Source of the DNA: UBA5018 sp947463165
Lineage (GTDB): Bacteria > Cyanobacteriota > Cyanobacteriia > PCC-6307 > Cyanobiaceae
DNA: 64,000 nucleotides
Direction of reading: 5' to 3'
Assembly (NCBI GenBank): GCA_943371245.1
Contig: CALRTY020000007.1
Coordinates: forward strand, 75,309 to 139,308
Shown in pieces: positions 51,202 to 60,836 of this stretch (position 1 is its first letter; every line of letters begins with the position of its first letter). The notes below the pieces were generated by a model that was not told the DNA's origin, ran no database searches, and was given only the letters and a program-made list of their open reading frames with translations. The translations under genes were made by a program, and so were the position numbers.

Positions 51202-53637
51202 TTATACATTGATCTGATTGGCTTGCTGTTGTAGCTCCAAGATATCAGTAATGAAAGTATCGGGCCCGTAGCGTTCCCAGAGCAGTCTTAGTCCGGCGCG
51301 CTTACTGGCCATTAGCTGGCTATCGGCGGCCCACTGCTGGGTGCGCTGGGGGATGGCCAGCACCCCTTCGGCGGTGTCTGGCAGTACAAATACCGCCTGG
51401 TCCCAGAGCTCGCGAGGGCCGGGAGGGCGAAAGCGATCGGAAAGGATAATTGGTATAGCCCCCGAGCCAATTGCCTCCCATAGCCTGATGGTATTAGGGC
51501 CTGTTCCGGATGGACAGATACAGAAAAGGGAACGGCTGAGGCTATCGATGTAGCGAAGGCGCTCAGGTTCGGGGCCATTACCTTGGGCCCGAATGTCGTC
51601 GCTGCTAATGGTGCCACGGATCTGCACGCCATAGACCAAATCTTGATAGAACCAGCGGTCGTTGCCCTGTACCAGGGCACCGGGCAAGCCGCTCAGGCTG
51701 TCCAGAATTAAATCGCGTGAGTTGCTCAGGTACAGGCGAGTGGCACGGGCGCCAATGAAGCTGTAGAGAATTTCGCGAGTCGCCTCTGGTTCGGCCGGTG
51801 CCTGCCAATTAACCGGGAACAGCGGAAAGGGATGGATGCGCAGGCTGGGATCGTCGTCATAGATGGTGGCGTGAGGCCAAAACACATCTGTGATCCCGGC
51901 TCGCTCCAGCAACCAGCGATGTTGTTGGAAGAAGATCTGCTGGCAGGTGGTGATTCGCCTGCTGTAGCCCTGGAGGTGAGGAAGCAGCGCATCTAGGGCC
52001 TGCAGCAACTGCCGCCCCTTAGTGGTGCCGTTGTTGAGGTGGTCAATCAGGCTGGCCCAGGGGAAGCCCACATAAATGGAGCCAGCAGCGACGGGCAGTT
52101 TTTCCAGGCAAAGCTGGAAGGCGCGCTGTTCGGTGATGGCCGGATATTGCCACTCTCCGTCAAAGGCCACTACGGATGGGGTGATTACCAGCTGGCCACT
52201 TAGTTCGGCCGGCAGAGCCACCCTGCCGGCTTGAACTGAGCTGGCTTGGTCGGTGCTGGTTTGATCGGTGCTGGCCACCGCAGCTGTGATCAGGTCGGCG
52301 GCGGCCAGCTCCACCAGCTTGGGGCGGTTGAAGGCCACCAGCACAGAGCCGCTGCGCAGCAGCTCATAGCCACCGCTGGCAAAGGCCTGGTGGTAGGGCT
52401 GGGGCAGGGTGCGCCCCTGGGGATCTGCGGCTAGTCCGCCTCGGATAAGCACCAGCGGAAACTGCTGAAGCCATTGCTTTGGCCCGCTGAACAGGAGCCC
52501 AATGTCTGTCGTGGCGGTATCCAGGTGCAGTAACAGGGGGGTGAACTGCTCGGAGGGGTACAGAGAGTCGAGGTCCGCCAGGGGGAAACTGATTGGTCCA
52601 CATAGCTCCGAATCGGCCAACCACTCGGCAACGGCCGCAGGCACGGCCGGCCGCAGTTCAAAGCCAGCCCCGTTGGCAGCGGCCAGGGCCAGGCAGGCAG
52701 AGTCGATTTTGCGCCGCTGCAGAGCAACCACCAGGGCTTGGGGCCAGCGTTTTGCCAGCCAATTGGCGCTACCGCCGCGCAGGGTGCCGGCATCGACGAT
52801 AAGCGGCCTGCGGCCCTCTGCTGCCACTCCATGCAGGGCTTGCTTGAACTGACTGCCCATGGCACACCAGTCGAAGCTGAGATCGCCGAGCTGGCGGTCG
52901 CGCTCCAGTTCATCGCGCTGGGCCTGGTCAGCTGGCTGGGGCAGGGGAGCTGGGGAGGAGGCTGGCAGCTGGGGATGTAGGGCACTGCGACAGGCGTAGA
53001 GCTCCACCAACCTCAGAAATAGTGGTGCCAGGGCAGTGGCGCCGTCGGCTGGCGTGACACTGGCCTTTGCATTGGAATTAGGATTGGAATTGGAACTGGC
53101 GATTGCCTGCGCTACTTGGCAGAGTTGGTAAGGATCATCGCCCAGGGCCAGAAAGCAGCGGGCCAGGAGTGGCAGGGCATCAGCAGAGCCACTGGTGATC
53201 AGAGACAGCAGCTGGTTGCAGGCAGCCTTGGCTGGTAGCTTCAGCAGACTGTTCAGTTCCTCTGTGTTTAGGCTGTGGGAGAGATCTGCCAGGCGCCTGT
53301 GGATAGTCTCTTGGCCTGGATCCAGAACCAGGGCCTTATAAAATATATTAAGTGCCTCTTGCCAGTGCTGTTCACCCATAGCAAAATCAGCCAAGCCCAC
53401 CAGACCTGGCAGCGAATCAGGCTGGCACTTTAGATGGGTTTCCAATAGGCTACGGACTCGGTTATTTTGCCCTAATTTAAGCAAGCAATTGTTTATCTGT
53501 TCGATCAGCTCGTACCTGGCCGGATCACTTTCAAAAACTTCGCTGTAAGCCCTCAGCGCCTCTTGCCAGGCACCCACTTGGGATGCAAACCGGGCATAGG
53601 CCAGCGCATCTTCAAGCTGGAGGCGGGAAGCAGTCAT
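51202..53637 (-). CDS. TPR / FkbM-like / exostosin-type glycosyltransferase
   Basis: An 811-residue protein. Residues 5-135 are TPR repeats ('WQEALRAYSEVFESDPARYE'). Residues ~275-430 look like an FkbM-type or related Rossmann domain ('PLIVDAGTLRGGSANWLAKR', 'LLLHLDTATTDIGLLFSG'), though the SAM motif is imperfect. The C-terminal part is exostosin-like (GT47): 'RYIDSLSRSLFCICPSGTGP' and 'RLWEAIGSGAIPIILSDRFR'. Short repeats such as 'SSNSNPNSNAKAS' and 'STDQTSTDQASS' link the domains. It precedes the giant gene on the same strand, 117 bases apart. Confidence 0.8.
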   Translation of the reverse strand: MTASRLQLEDALAYARFASQVGAWQEALRAYSEVFESDPARYELIEQINNCLLKLGQNNRVRSLLETHLKCQPDSLPGLVGLADFAMGEQHWQEALNIFYKALVLDPGQETIHRRLADLSHSLNTEELNSLLKLPAKAACNQLLSLITSGSADALPLLARCFLALGDDPYQLCQVAQAIASSNSNPNSNAKASVTPADGATALAPLFLRLVELYACRSALHPQLPASSPAPLPQPADQAQRDELERDRQLGDLSFDWCAMGSQFKQALHGVAAEGRRPLIVDAGTLRGGSANWLAKRWPQALVVALQRRKIDSACLALAAANGAGFELRPAVPAAVAEWLADSELCGPISFPLADLDSLYPSEQFTPLLLHLDTATTDIGLLFSGPKQWLQQFPLVLIRGGLAADPQGRTLPQPYHQAFASGGYELLRSGSVLVAFNRPKLVELAAADLITAAVASTDQTSTDQASSVQAGRVALPAELSGQLVITPSVVAFDGEWQYPAITEQRAFQLCLEKLPVAAGSIYVGFPWASLIDHLNNGTTKGRQLLQALDALLPHLQGYSRRITTCQQIFFQQHRWLLERAGITDVFWPHATIYDDDPSLRIHPFPLFPVNWQAPAEPEATREILYSFIGARATRLYLSNSRDLILDSLSGLPGALVQGNDRWFYQDLVYGVQIRGTISSDDIRAQGNGPEPERLRYIDSLSRSLFCICPSGTGPNTIRLWEAIGSGAIPIILSDRFRPPGPRELWDQAVFVLPDTAEGVLAIPQRTQQWAADSQLMASKRAGLRLLWERYGPDTFITDILELQQQANQINV

Positions 53638-53993
53638 CGTCTCAGTCTAGATGTTGATCTCATTGCATGGTCCAGCGTCTTGGTGGTAGACATAGGTTGG
53701 GTGGCCCAGGAGTACTGGTCCACTGCCCCACGGTTAGCGCAGAGGCTTTCAGAGCCTCCTTAGTGATATCGATGAGCGATGTCGAGATACTCACAGGAGT
53801 TGATTTTTGCCAACCGCCCAAAACGGCTGGCAAAGTCATAGATTGCAAGCCAGACAAGTTTTCGCATTTGGCAAAGGCAGTAACATAGCATTCACGGCAA
53901 TTTCCCGGAGAATTCCTGGAGCGATATTACAGCATCAACGCGACAAGGCTAAACTCGAATGTTAACTCTAGATGACAACTCTAGGCACCGCGA
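53638..53993. other. 356-base gap between the exostosin-type and DUF115 genes
   Basis: No gene supported. It probably holds the promoter of the exostosin-type/giant gene pair and the 3' end of the gmd operon. No GC-rich terminator recognised. Confidence 0.4.
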
Positions 53994-56900
53994 TCACTTA
54001 TTCAAGCAAGGAAGAATTTCTTCGTAAAACTTAAGCCACAAAGCGGCAAATCGCTCATGTTGCTGCGACACAATCATCCATGCAACAACCTTGGCCTGCA
54101 GGTTTGGATCTGTCGGAATAGTTTTAATATTTTTTTCGAGCTCGGCTCTGCTAGAGTTGACCGACCAATCAATACCATGCTCCCTGACAAGCGTATAAAC
54201 ATTATTGATTAGTTCACGGTGGCCGACCAGGGCAGCCATTAGATTAAGCTCTCTCTGGGTTGCATCAGAAATTTTTTGCTGTGACAGTTTCAGTATCTGA
54301 GTAAATTTTTCAACAAGCTTGGTAGATGGCTCTACATCTGTATCGGCCGCCGAAGCAAGCTGACGTTGAAAAACATGGCACTGAGCCATTTCTGAAAACT
54401 CATTGGACATAGTTCCAATTGATTCCCCACAAGCCTCTATATAGTCTTCCCTAGTCATCGAGGCTAGTTCCTCAATTTTACCTGCCAAAACATTGATATC
54501 TCGTGTAAAATCTAAAAATGGATATCTACAGGAAGACAGATAGGCCAAAGTACCAATTTCAGGATCACCATATCCGAGGAATTTCGCCTTTGCAGTCAGA
54601 AGATCAGGCAGCTTGTTGGCCATTGAATCCATTAAGTAACGTCTAGAATCAGCTCCAAATCCATAACAAAGCAAGCAAAGGTCAGCGGAAGCGCTGTCAG
54701 CTAAATAGGGATTAAAATCGCCAGATTGCTCCTCTAGTTTCACAAAAGGAATGTCGGCAAAGACATGGCCGGAATTTTTAATATGATAAGAAGATGTTCT
54801 AACAATAAATACATATTTTTTAAGTGATTTTGCATTAAGAATCTCAATGGCTTTGCAGATATCCAGCAGGGGATCAATGGATTGATCCGGATCAAGATTG
54901 CCAGAATAAAACACTGTTAATTCGTCTGGATTGCTTGATTCCTTGTCAAGGAAAATACTTGGAAGAGTCGCCGGAACATAATTATGAGCAACCGAAACCA
55001 AAGATGGATTCAATTGGTAGCGGCTTTCAATGCGCAATTTCATCCTCTGGCTAATGACAAATATGTGCGCCGCTTGTTTATATAGCTCCGCAATGGCATC
55101 TTCGTAGTTTGCCGCCAGGTCGCTGTCTTGAACTTTAACCGTCCAGTAATCCATTATATGAAACGCAAATGGATGCTGACCAAGAGCTAACACCAATGCA
55201 GTAAACAAATTCAGGATGGGTCGGTTGTGAGTAGGGCGGAAATAAAAGATATCAGGGCCGTATTCAACAATAGCCTTCCAAGCCGAAAGCAACGAGGGAC
55301 GATCACATTTATAAATATCTCCAAAGGCTGATTTGAATGGAGTTGCCAGCTCTACATTGGGAGAATAGATGGACATTAGCTTATTTTTTGGCCAATCTTT
55401 AAAGAGCACTCGTTTGGCCTCCCCCGTGGCGGCATGGGAAGTAATATCAATCCAGTCAATAATACAGGCTTTAGGGTAGTTATTATGCACGGAATCCATA
55501 AAGTCCTTGCGCCTGAACACATCAAGCATGCCACCGCGAGTTAGATTATTGATTTTGATCCCGTTTGTTGACGCATATCTCTCTGCCACAGAATAAGCTT
55601 GCATCATTCTCAAGGGGTTGGGATCATGCCAGCGATAACCCTTTCCAAAGTAGCTTGAATTAAAGTGATTGGGATCATCACCAAGACTTTCGAGAATGCC
55701 AGTTGAATAATCTTTTTGCTCCTGGACATTTTCCACCTTATAACTTGCGTCACATCCGACAAGATTAATCTGCTTAAACCCAAGGCCAACCGCAATCTGC
55801 AGAGCCGAGTATGTAACAGTACCACCGGTATACGTTAGTTTATCAATATTCGGAGAAAAATCAATATCAACGGGGAAACTAATACGCGGCCTATGATTTA
55901 GGACAATTGTCAAATCGTCTGGCTCAACACAGTAGGTTAAATAGCCGGGAACGACTTTAATGCTACCATTTTGACCGTTTAACTCGTCCGACCTATCCTC
56001 GCCAACCAGGTGATCTTCGCATACAATCAAATGAGGAGTAATATAGGGATGCAAGAAAATACTATTGAGACCAATTATAAAATGATCTTCAACCATTGAG
56101 ACATTTGTAGATTTTAGGCTGGGGCCATTAGCCACAATTAGACACTTGGTAATTCCCTGATCTTCAATATATTGCTTGATGATTTCTAGGCGAGCTTTAG
56201 TGGCTTTTGCGTTTTCTGTTGACAGAAAAGCAGCAGTCTTTTTAATGCCGCTAATTTGCTGATCCATAGAATATTTATTAGTTGGCAAATATATCTTACC
56301 TTTATACGGTAGCGCTTTTTCTAGGGATTCAAGGGTTTCAGCCTTTAGTATGTCTGCTACAATTTTATTGGACGTAAGCTGCTCGGATGGTTGATAGATG
56401 CAGTCCAAATTGGCACTGACTGCTGCCTTGAACTTATCCGCAAGATCGTGGCTAAGACTATTTTTTAGCTGGGCAGTACTAAATGGGGTTTGGTGCTGTA
56501 ATTTTGATACTTTAGCTCCAAAACCAGGCCTAGAAAGCTTATCAAGAATAAAATCAAAAAAAGTATGCTGAAAACGGTGATCACCACTACGTTTTCCCTT
56601 TTGAATTAAGTTAATAGCTTTGGCTTCTTCGTGCCTTCTAATTAAACGTGCAACCTCAAGAGCCAACGATTGGTCGGGATCACTCGTATTGAGGGAAGAG
56701 TTTGACATTGTTGTTGATTTAACCTGTGTACCCAGGGGAAAGTGTTTGGTTAGATTTAAGGATTGTAGAACTTCGGATAGGGACTTCTTAGTAAATATAT
56801 TACAGAGTCCGCCAGGGGTACAGTCTATAATTTGTCTGTCGACAGATTCAAACTCCTTCCTGGCAAGCTTATAATGTTTTTCAGATTGCTCAAGATCAGG

Positions 56901-57491
56901 CAGGTTCCATATTTGCCCCTGCGCAAAGTAGCCAGGGAGAAAGTGGTTTGGATCTACAAAGTCTACTACCTGCTCCGCATTTGGCTCTCCCCGGCATTTA
57001 AAGCTATGATCCATTCCAATAATAAGAACAGTTTTATAACCCAAGGAATAAATTACTTGCATGGCAAAATACAAAACTGTATAGCCACACTCTGCGCCCA
57101 GGGCAATATCCGTACTAAAAGCACTTGGAGGGATTTTTGTGTTAACAAGATATGTAGATCCATGTTCATCAATAAGGCCACAATTACCAGAGTCCCCTAA
57201 AAACTTGATGCAATTCAGGGATTTGATCTGAGATTGGCTTTGTTCAATGACATGATTATTAACTGAGGCATAGTGAGAAAGTTTAATGCCGAACTTTTCA
57301 AGCCCAAGAAAAATCTTATTAACCCCGAATAAATCAAGATGGCTAATTTGCGACCAGTCTATCTGATTTAGGGATGGACCATTACCAATGAGAACGACAG
57401 TTTTTCCTGCGCAACTATTGCGCAGATCTGCCAGTCTTTCATTGTACGGTGTGCCGTCAATAACCCGAAGACCTTGTTTCATTAATCGCAA
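53994..57491 (-). CDS. Tandem DUF115 (MptE-like) domains fused to a GT4-like domain
   Basis: A 1165-residue protein. Two DUF115-type domains: the first has 'GKTVVLIGNGPSLNQIDWSQ' near residue 30 and 'KTVLIIGMDHSF', the second 'CLIVANGPSLKSTNVSMVED' near residue 450 and 'FKQINLVGCDASY'. Each ends in a matching 'GGxxxxFxxKxF' segment ('GGLCNIFTKKSL', 'GGMLDVFRRKDF'). The C-terminal third (from about residue 740) is GT4-like, with 'ELTVFYSGNLDPDQSIDPLL' and a preceding 'HIFVISQRMKLRIES'. DUF115 proteins (for example Maf) are linked to transfer of nonulosonic acids in flagellated bacteria. Composition is clearly AT-richer than the chromosome average, pointing to acquired DNA. Confidence 0.82.
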   Translation of the reverse strand: MRLMKQGLRVIDGTPYNERLADLRNSCAGKTVVLIGNGPSLNQIDWSQISHLDLFGVNKIFLGLEKFGIKLSHYASVNNHVIEQSQSQIKSLNCIKFLGDSGNCGLIDEHGSTYLVNTKIPPSAFSTDIALGAECGYTVLYFAMQVIYSLGYKTVLIIGMDHSFKCRGEPNAEQVVDFVDPNHFLPGYFAQGQIWNLPDLEQSEKHYKLARKEFESVDRQIIDCTPGGLCNIFTKKSLSEVLQSLNLTKHFPLGTQVKSTTMSNSSLNTSDPDQSLALEVARLIRRHEEAKAINLIQKGKRSGDHRFQHTFFDFILDKLSRPGFGAKVSKLQHQTPFSTAQLKNSLSHDLADKFKAAVSANLDCIYQPSEQLTSNKIVADILKAETLESLEKALPYKGKIYLPTNKYSMDQQISGIKKTAAFLSTENAKATKARLEIIKQYIEDQGITKCLIVANGPSLKSTNVSMVEDHFIIGLNSIFLHPYITPHLIVCEDHLVGEDRSDELNGQNGSIKVVPGYLTYCVEPDDLTIVLNHRPRISFPVDIDFSPNIDKLTYTGGTVTYSALQIAVGLGFKQINLVGCDASYKVENVQEQKDYSTGILESLGDDPNHFNSSYFGKGYRWHDPNPLRMMQAYSVAERYASTNGIKINNLTRGGMLDVFRRKDFMDSVHNNYPKACIIDWIDITSHAATGEAKRVLFKDWPKNKLMSIYSPNVELATPFKSAFGDIYKCDRPSLLSAWKAIVEYGPDIFYFRPTHNRPILNLFTALVLALGQHPFAFHIMDYWTVKVQDSDLAANYEDAIAELYKQAAHIFVISQRMKLRIESRYQLNPSLVSVAHNYVPATLPSIFLDKESSNPDELTVFYSGNLDPDQSIDPLLDICKAIEILNAKSLKKYVFIVRTSSYHIKNSGHVFADIPFVKLEEQSGDFNPYLADSASADLCLLCYGFGADSRRYLMDSMANKLPDLLTAKAKFLGYGDPEIGTLAYLSSCRYPFLDFTRDINVLAGKIEELASMTREDYIEACGESIGTMSNEFSEMAQCHVFQRQLASAADTDVEPSTKLVEKFTQILKLSQQKISDATQRELNLMAALVGHRELINNVYTLVREHGIDWSVNSSRAELEKNIKTIPTDPNLQAKVVAWMIVSQQHERFAALWLKFYEEILPCLNK

Positions 57492-57500
57492 GAGTGCTTT

Positions 57501-58220
57501 TTAGGCGGGATCATGGAGGCGAGAGCGAATGCCGCCATCGATATTAATACAGCTACCATTTAAGAATGGTAGCTGTTCGGACGCTATTAAATAAGCCAAT
57601 ATTGCTACTTCTTTTGGATCGCCAAGCGTGCCGGTTGGGTGATAACTGCTGAGTTCATTAAGGCCGTCTATATTATCTCCAAAACCCTGAATTAACATGT
57701 CCGTGGCTATTGCGGCAGGCTCAATCGCATTTACTCTTACTTTATTGCCTATATCTAGCGCCATGGCTCGGGTAAGGCCACTCAGGGCTGCCTTTGAAAC
57801 ACTATACGCAAGAAAACCTGGCTTGGATAAAGTTGAGTGAATGCTGCCAATATTGATGATTGTACCCTTGGCAGCTTCTAGATAATCAAAAAGTAGCTTG
57901 CTGAGTGAAAAAGCAGCCACCACATTTACCTGCAAACTCGTAAGCAAATTAGCCGTGGAAATATCGCTGAAATAGCCGGTTATTTGGATTGCGGCATTAT
58001 TTATTAGACAGTGGATCTGGCGATTGGGTTGAGCGCATAGATGCTCACCAATTGACTCGACACCAACTGCTAGATCACAGTGAATAAATTCATGAACAAA
58101 ATCACAACCACTAGTGGGCTGAATATCCGTACCAATTACATGCCAGCCCTGGGAGTTAAAATGAATAGCAAGGGACTGCCCAATGCCTCCATTGACACCA
58201 GTTATCAATACTGACTTCAT
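57501..58220 (-). CDS. Short-chain dehydrogenase/reductase
   Basis: A 239-residue classical SDR. The cofactor motif 'LITGVNGGIGQSLAIHF' (TGxxxGxG), 'CLINNAAIQITGYFSD' (NNAA), and the catalytic Ser-Tyr-Lys in 'INIGSIHS' and 'AYSVSKAALSGLTRAMALDI' are all present; 'INIDGGI' closes the fold. An Asp after the second strand ('GTDIQPTSG') suggests NAD(H). It overlaps the dehydrogenase before it by ATGA and precedes the DUF115 giant by 9 bases, so it likely modifies the sugar or acid that this cluster activates. Confidence 0.9.
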   Translation of the reverse strand: MKSVLITGVNGGIGQSLAIHFNSQGWHVIGTDIQPTSGCDFVHEFIHCDLAVGVESIGEHLCAQPNRQIHCLINNAAIQITGYFSDISTANLLTSLQVNVVAAFSLSKLLFDYLEAAKGTIINIGSIHSTLSKPGFLAYSVSKAALSGLTRAMALDIGNKVRVNAIEPAAIATDMLIQGFGDNIDGLNELSSYHPTGTLGDPKEVAILAYLIASEQLPFLNGSCINIDGGIRSRLHDPA

Positions 58221-59176
58221 TCTTTTTGCTGTATTTGGCTTAGAAATCCAGAAATCAGTTCAATTGAGCGCAGGCTAGCCCGTTGGACGGCGTCAACCGT
58301 ATTTGAGCCATTATGTGATCCAAATATACAGCCAGGAAGCTTGCGTAGTCTCGATGAAAGTGGCAAGGGTTCAGCTTCGAACACATCTAATGCAGCCCCG
58401 GCGAGACGTCCCTGCTCTAGGGCTAACGTCAGCGCTTCCTCGTCAATCAATGGTCCTCTAGCTACGTTAACTACATAGGCGGTTGACTTGCAAAGTTTAA
58501 TTATTTCATCATTGAACATGTGCGTATTCTTAGGGGTCAAAGCGCAGGTGAAAACTATAAAATCCGCTTCGTCAACGCGATTTGGCCATGCTTGCAACTC
58601 CACGGTTGAATCCAAGGATTCTACTGCAACAAATGGATCGTAGACTATGACATTCATGCCAAGGCAGGTGCCACGCTTGGCGACTTGTCGACCGATGTCT
58701 CCATATCCCACCAGTGCCATGGTCTTACCGCTTAGGGACATACCGGCTGGCTTGGGCCAATTACCTGCCCTGATTCCATGGTCAATAGCATGAAGCTGTC
58801 TCGCCAAGCTGAGGATGTAGCCCAGGGCAACATCTGCCACCTCCTGGCCGAACATCATTGGCGTATTGATGATTGGTATGCCAAGATCTTTGCAGGCTGC
58901 AAAGTCGACATTGTCTACACCAATTCCCCACTTTACAGCGGCAAGCAATTTACCAGCGGCACCAGCTTCAAAGACCCGACGAGTTGCCGGATCATCTCCA
59001 ATAATCCATCCTTCATAGTTAGGTAGGATCTCGATCAGTTCTTCTTCCGAAAGAACTTGAGTGACCGCTGCTGGAACAAGTTCGATGCCCGATGCAGAAG
59101 CGCTCTGGTAAAAGCGATCAATCTGACCAAGCATTGGTGGACATGTCACTAAAACTTTGGGGTGTGAGTTGGTCAT
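58217..59176 (-). CDS. D-2-hydroxyacid dehydrogenase, phosphoglycerate dehydrogenase-like
   Basis: A 319-residue NAD-dependent 2-hydroxyacid dehydrogenase. Cofactor site 'MALVGYGDIGRQVAKRGTCL', then 'FTCALTPKNTHMFNDEII', 'VNVARGPLIDEEALTLALEQ' (catalytic Arg), 'LDVFEAEPLP' and the His in 'FGSHNGSNT'. I chose the ATG at 59176, one base past the stop of the upstream fusion gene; the longer frame runs into it. There is no ACT domain, so this is a pathway-specific enzyme rather than serine-biosynthetic SerA. Confidence 0.9.
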   Translation of the reverse strand: MTNSHPKVLVTCPPMLGQIDRFYQSASASGIELVPAAVTQVLSEEELIEILPNYEGWIIGDDPATRRVFEAGAAGKLLAAVKWGIGVDNVDFAACKDLGIPIINTPMMFGQEVADVALGYILSLARQLHAIDHGIRAGNWPKPAGMSLSGKTMALVGYGDIGRQVAKRGTCLGMNVIVYDPFVAVESLDSTVELQAWPNRVDEADFIVFTCALTPKNTHMFNDEIIKLCKSTAYVVNVARGPLIDEEALTLALEQGRLAGAALDVFEAEPLPLSSRLRKLPGCIFGSHNGSNTVDAVQRASLRSIELISGFLSQIQQKE

Positions 59177-59177
59177 G

Positions 59178-60836
59178 TCAGTTTTTCGCTCCTTGGCTGT
59201 CAAGATAGGTTTTGGTTGCGACTGCAAAGTCCCAATCTTCTGGCTCGTCAATATCTATAGATTCGTACTTTGGCGTCGTAAATAGCTTGGGAGCTTGGCC
59301 TATTCTGGCTTCCGTGCTTTCAAAGCTCTTGGGAGTGAAGATATAAAGGTTTGAATTTTCTTCGAACCAGGGCTCAAGGTCTTGAGTTCGAATAAGATTA
59401 TTGGGATCGTGATTGACTGGACTGCCGTCTTTCAAGTAAAATCTAGTTTGAATGCGATCAACGGTAAAGAGAGAATCGCACTCTCCGCGATCTGATGAGC
59501 CACTAAAGCTGGCAATAGCGGATCGTATCGTTTGGGCGCTTAGCAAGGGGTTGGTTGTATGAGTCATCAAATAAATATCACCATCTGTATTGGCGATGTC
59601 ATCCGCAATAACTTTATTCATACTTACAAAGTCTCCACATATTTCCTTGGGGCGATCACGAATTTGGATCCTATCACTATCAACAAGACCATTTTGTTTT
59701 AGAATATCACGCGCATCAGTATTGATTACTACGCAATCAATTTCTTCAACTTCTAAAAGTGTATCTAGAATCCAGCGAAATAGAGGTTTGCCACAAAAGT
59801 CTCGGAAATTTTTGCCTGAGACTCTGGCGCTGTGAGCTTTCATTGGCACTAGGGCAATGATTTTCTTTTTTTCGATCATGGGCGGTTGTTTGTCGAGTTG
59901 TTGTGATGGTGACTGTACCACTGAGCCAGCAAGGGCAGAGCCCTTGCTTTGGTCAGGGTAAAAGTAACTTTCGCGGAGTTTATGGGTAAGATGTCGATGC
60001 TGACGGTTGCCCTTGTAAGATCCCCAATATTGATTAAATCGATACCTAAGAATAGGATTAAAATGCTGAACTAGCTGACGATCTTTGGCAGCTTTTCTGA
60101 GATCATTAATCACCCCTGCTAAGATAAAACGCGCTAAATCACGACGCCTAATCAGCAGCTCAGGGCAGATCTGTTTAAGGGCAAGCGCTTCTCTCTCAAA
60201 ACGACGCTGAACTTGGGACCAGGCCTCTCTATGGTAGTGGAAAACGCTGGCTTCGGCCACATAACCAATCTTTAAGCCAGTACTGACAAGTTTGCGAGCT
60301 AGGTGCATATCTTCGAGCCCGGTAATCTCTTCGTCAAATGAATGGAGGAGCCATGCTTGCTTAGTAAGGGCACTATTAGCATTATTGCAGTAGAATCCCT
60401 GCTGTGGTACAGCAGTTTGGGCTGGAAAATACTTAGCAAAAATTTCTTTCTCGCTGAAAAAAGTTGCTGGGCCGCCAAGCTGTCGCCCGTATGTATAATC
60501 TACTTCTCTATTCTCCAGTGGATCCAATAGTCTTTGCAGCCAGCTGCCGTGACATGGCACGCAGTGGCCACTAATGAAAACTAGAAATTCACCCTCTGCT
60601 GCGGCACAGCCGCGGTTTAGACTGCGGCCAAAGGTGAATTCTTTTCGAGTAATTGAAAGAAGCCTGCATCCTTCTTGCTGGGCTATTTGCTGAGTTCCAT
60701 CTGTAGAGCCAGAATCAATAACTATAATTTCGTAGCTATATTCGCAGCGTTGAGCCTTGATCGCTTGGAGCAATTCCGGTAGGTATGTTGCCTCATTGAG
60801 AGTGCGAATAACAATACTAGCTCTTGGCTTATTCAT
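59178..60836 (-). CDS. Fusion of family 2 glycosyltransferase and NeuA-like CMP-sugar cytidylyltransferase
   Basis: A 552-residue two-domain protein. Residues 5-230 are a GT-A glycosyltransferase: 'ASIVIRTLNEATYLPELLQA', 'IIVIDSGSTDGTQQIA' and 'FVFISGHCVP'-like 'FLVFISGHCVPCHGSWLQ', with 'DEEITGLEDMHLARKL' as the late acidic motif. From about residue 325 it is a cytidylyltransferase of the NeuA/KdsB type: 'IIALVPMKAHSARVSGKNFR' and 'CGKPLFRWILDTLLEVEEID', then 'YLMTHTTNPLL'. The start overlaps the MBL gene's stop (ATGA). Fusion of these two activities in one chain is unusual. Confidence 0.9.
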   Translation of the reverse strand: MNKPRASIVIRTLNEATYLPELLQAIKAQRCEYSYEIIVIDSGSTDGTQQIAQQEGCRLLSITRKEFTFGRSLNRGCAAAEGEFLVFISGHCVPCHGSWLQRLLDPLENREVDYTYGRQLGGPATFFSEKEIFAKYFPAQTAVPQQGFYCNNANSALTKQAWLLHSFDEEITGLEDMHLARKLVSTGLKIGYVAEASVFHYHREAWSQVQRRFEREALALKQICPELLIRRRDLARFILAGVINDLRKAAKDRQLVQHFNPILRYRFNQYWGSYKGNRQHRHLTHKLRESYFYPDQSKGSALAGSVVQSPSQQLDKQPPMIEKKKIIALVPMKAHSARVSGKNFRDFCGKPLFRWILDTLLEVEEIDCVVINTDARDILKQNGLVDSDRIQIRDRPKEICGDFVSMNKVIADDIANTDGDIYLMTHTTNPLLSAQTIRSAIASFSGSSDRGECDSLFTVDRIQTRFYLKDGSPVNHDPNNLIRTQDLEPWFEENSNLYIFTPKSFESTEARIGQAPKLFTTPKYESIDIDEPEDWDFAVATKTYLDSQGAKN

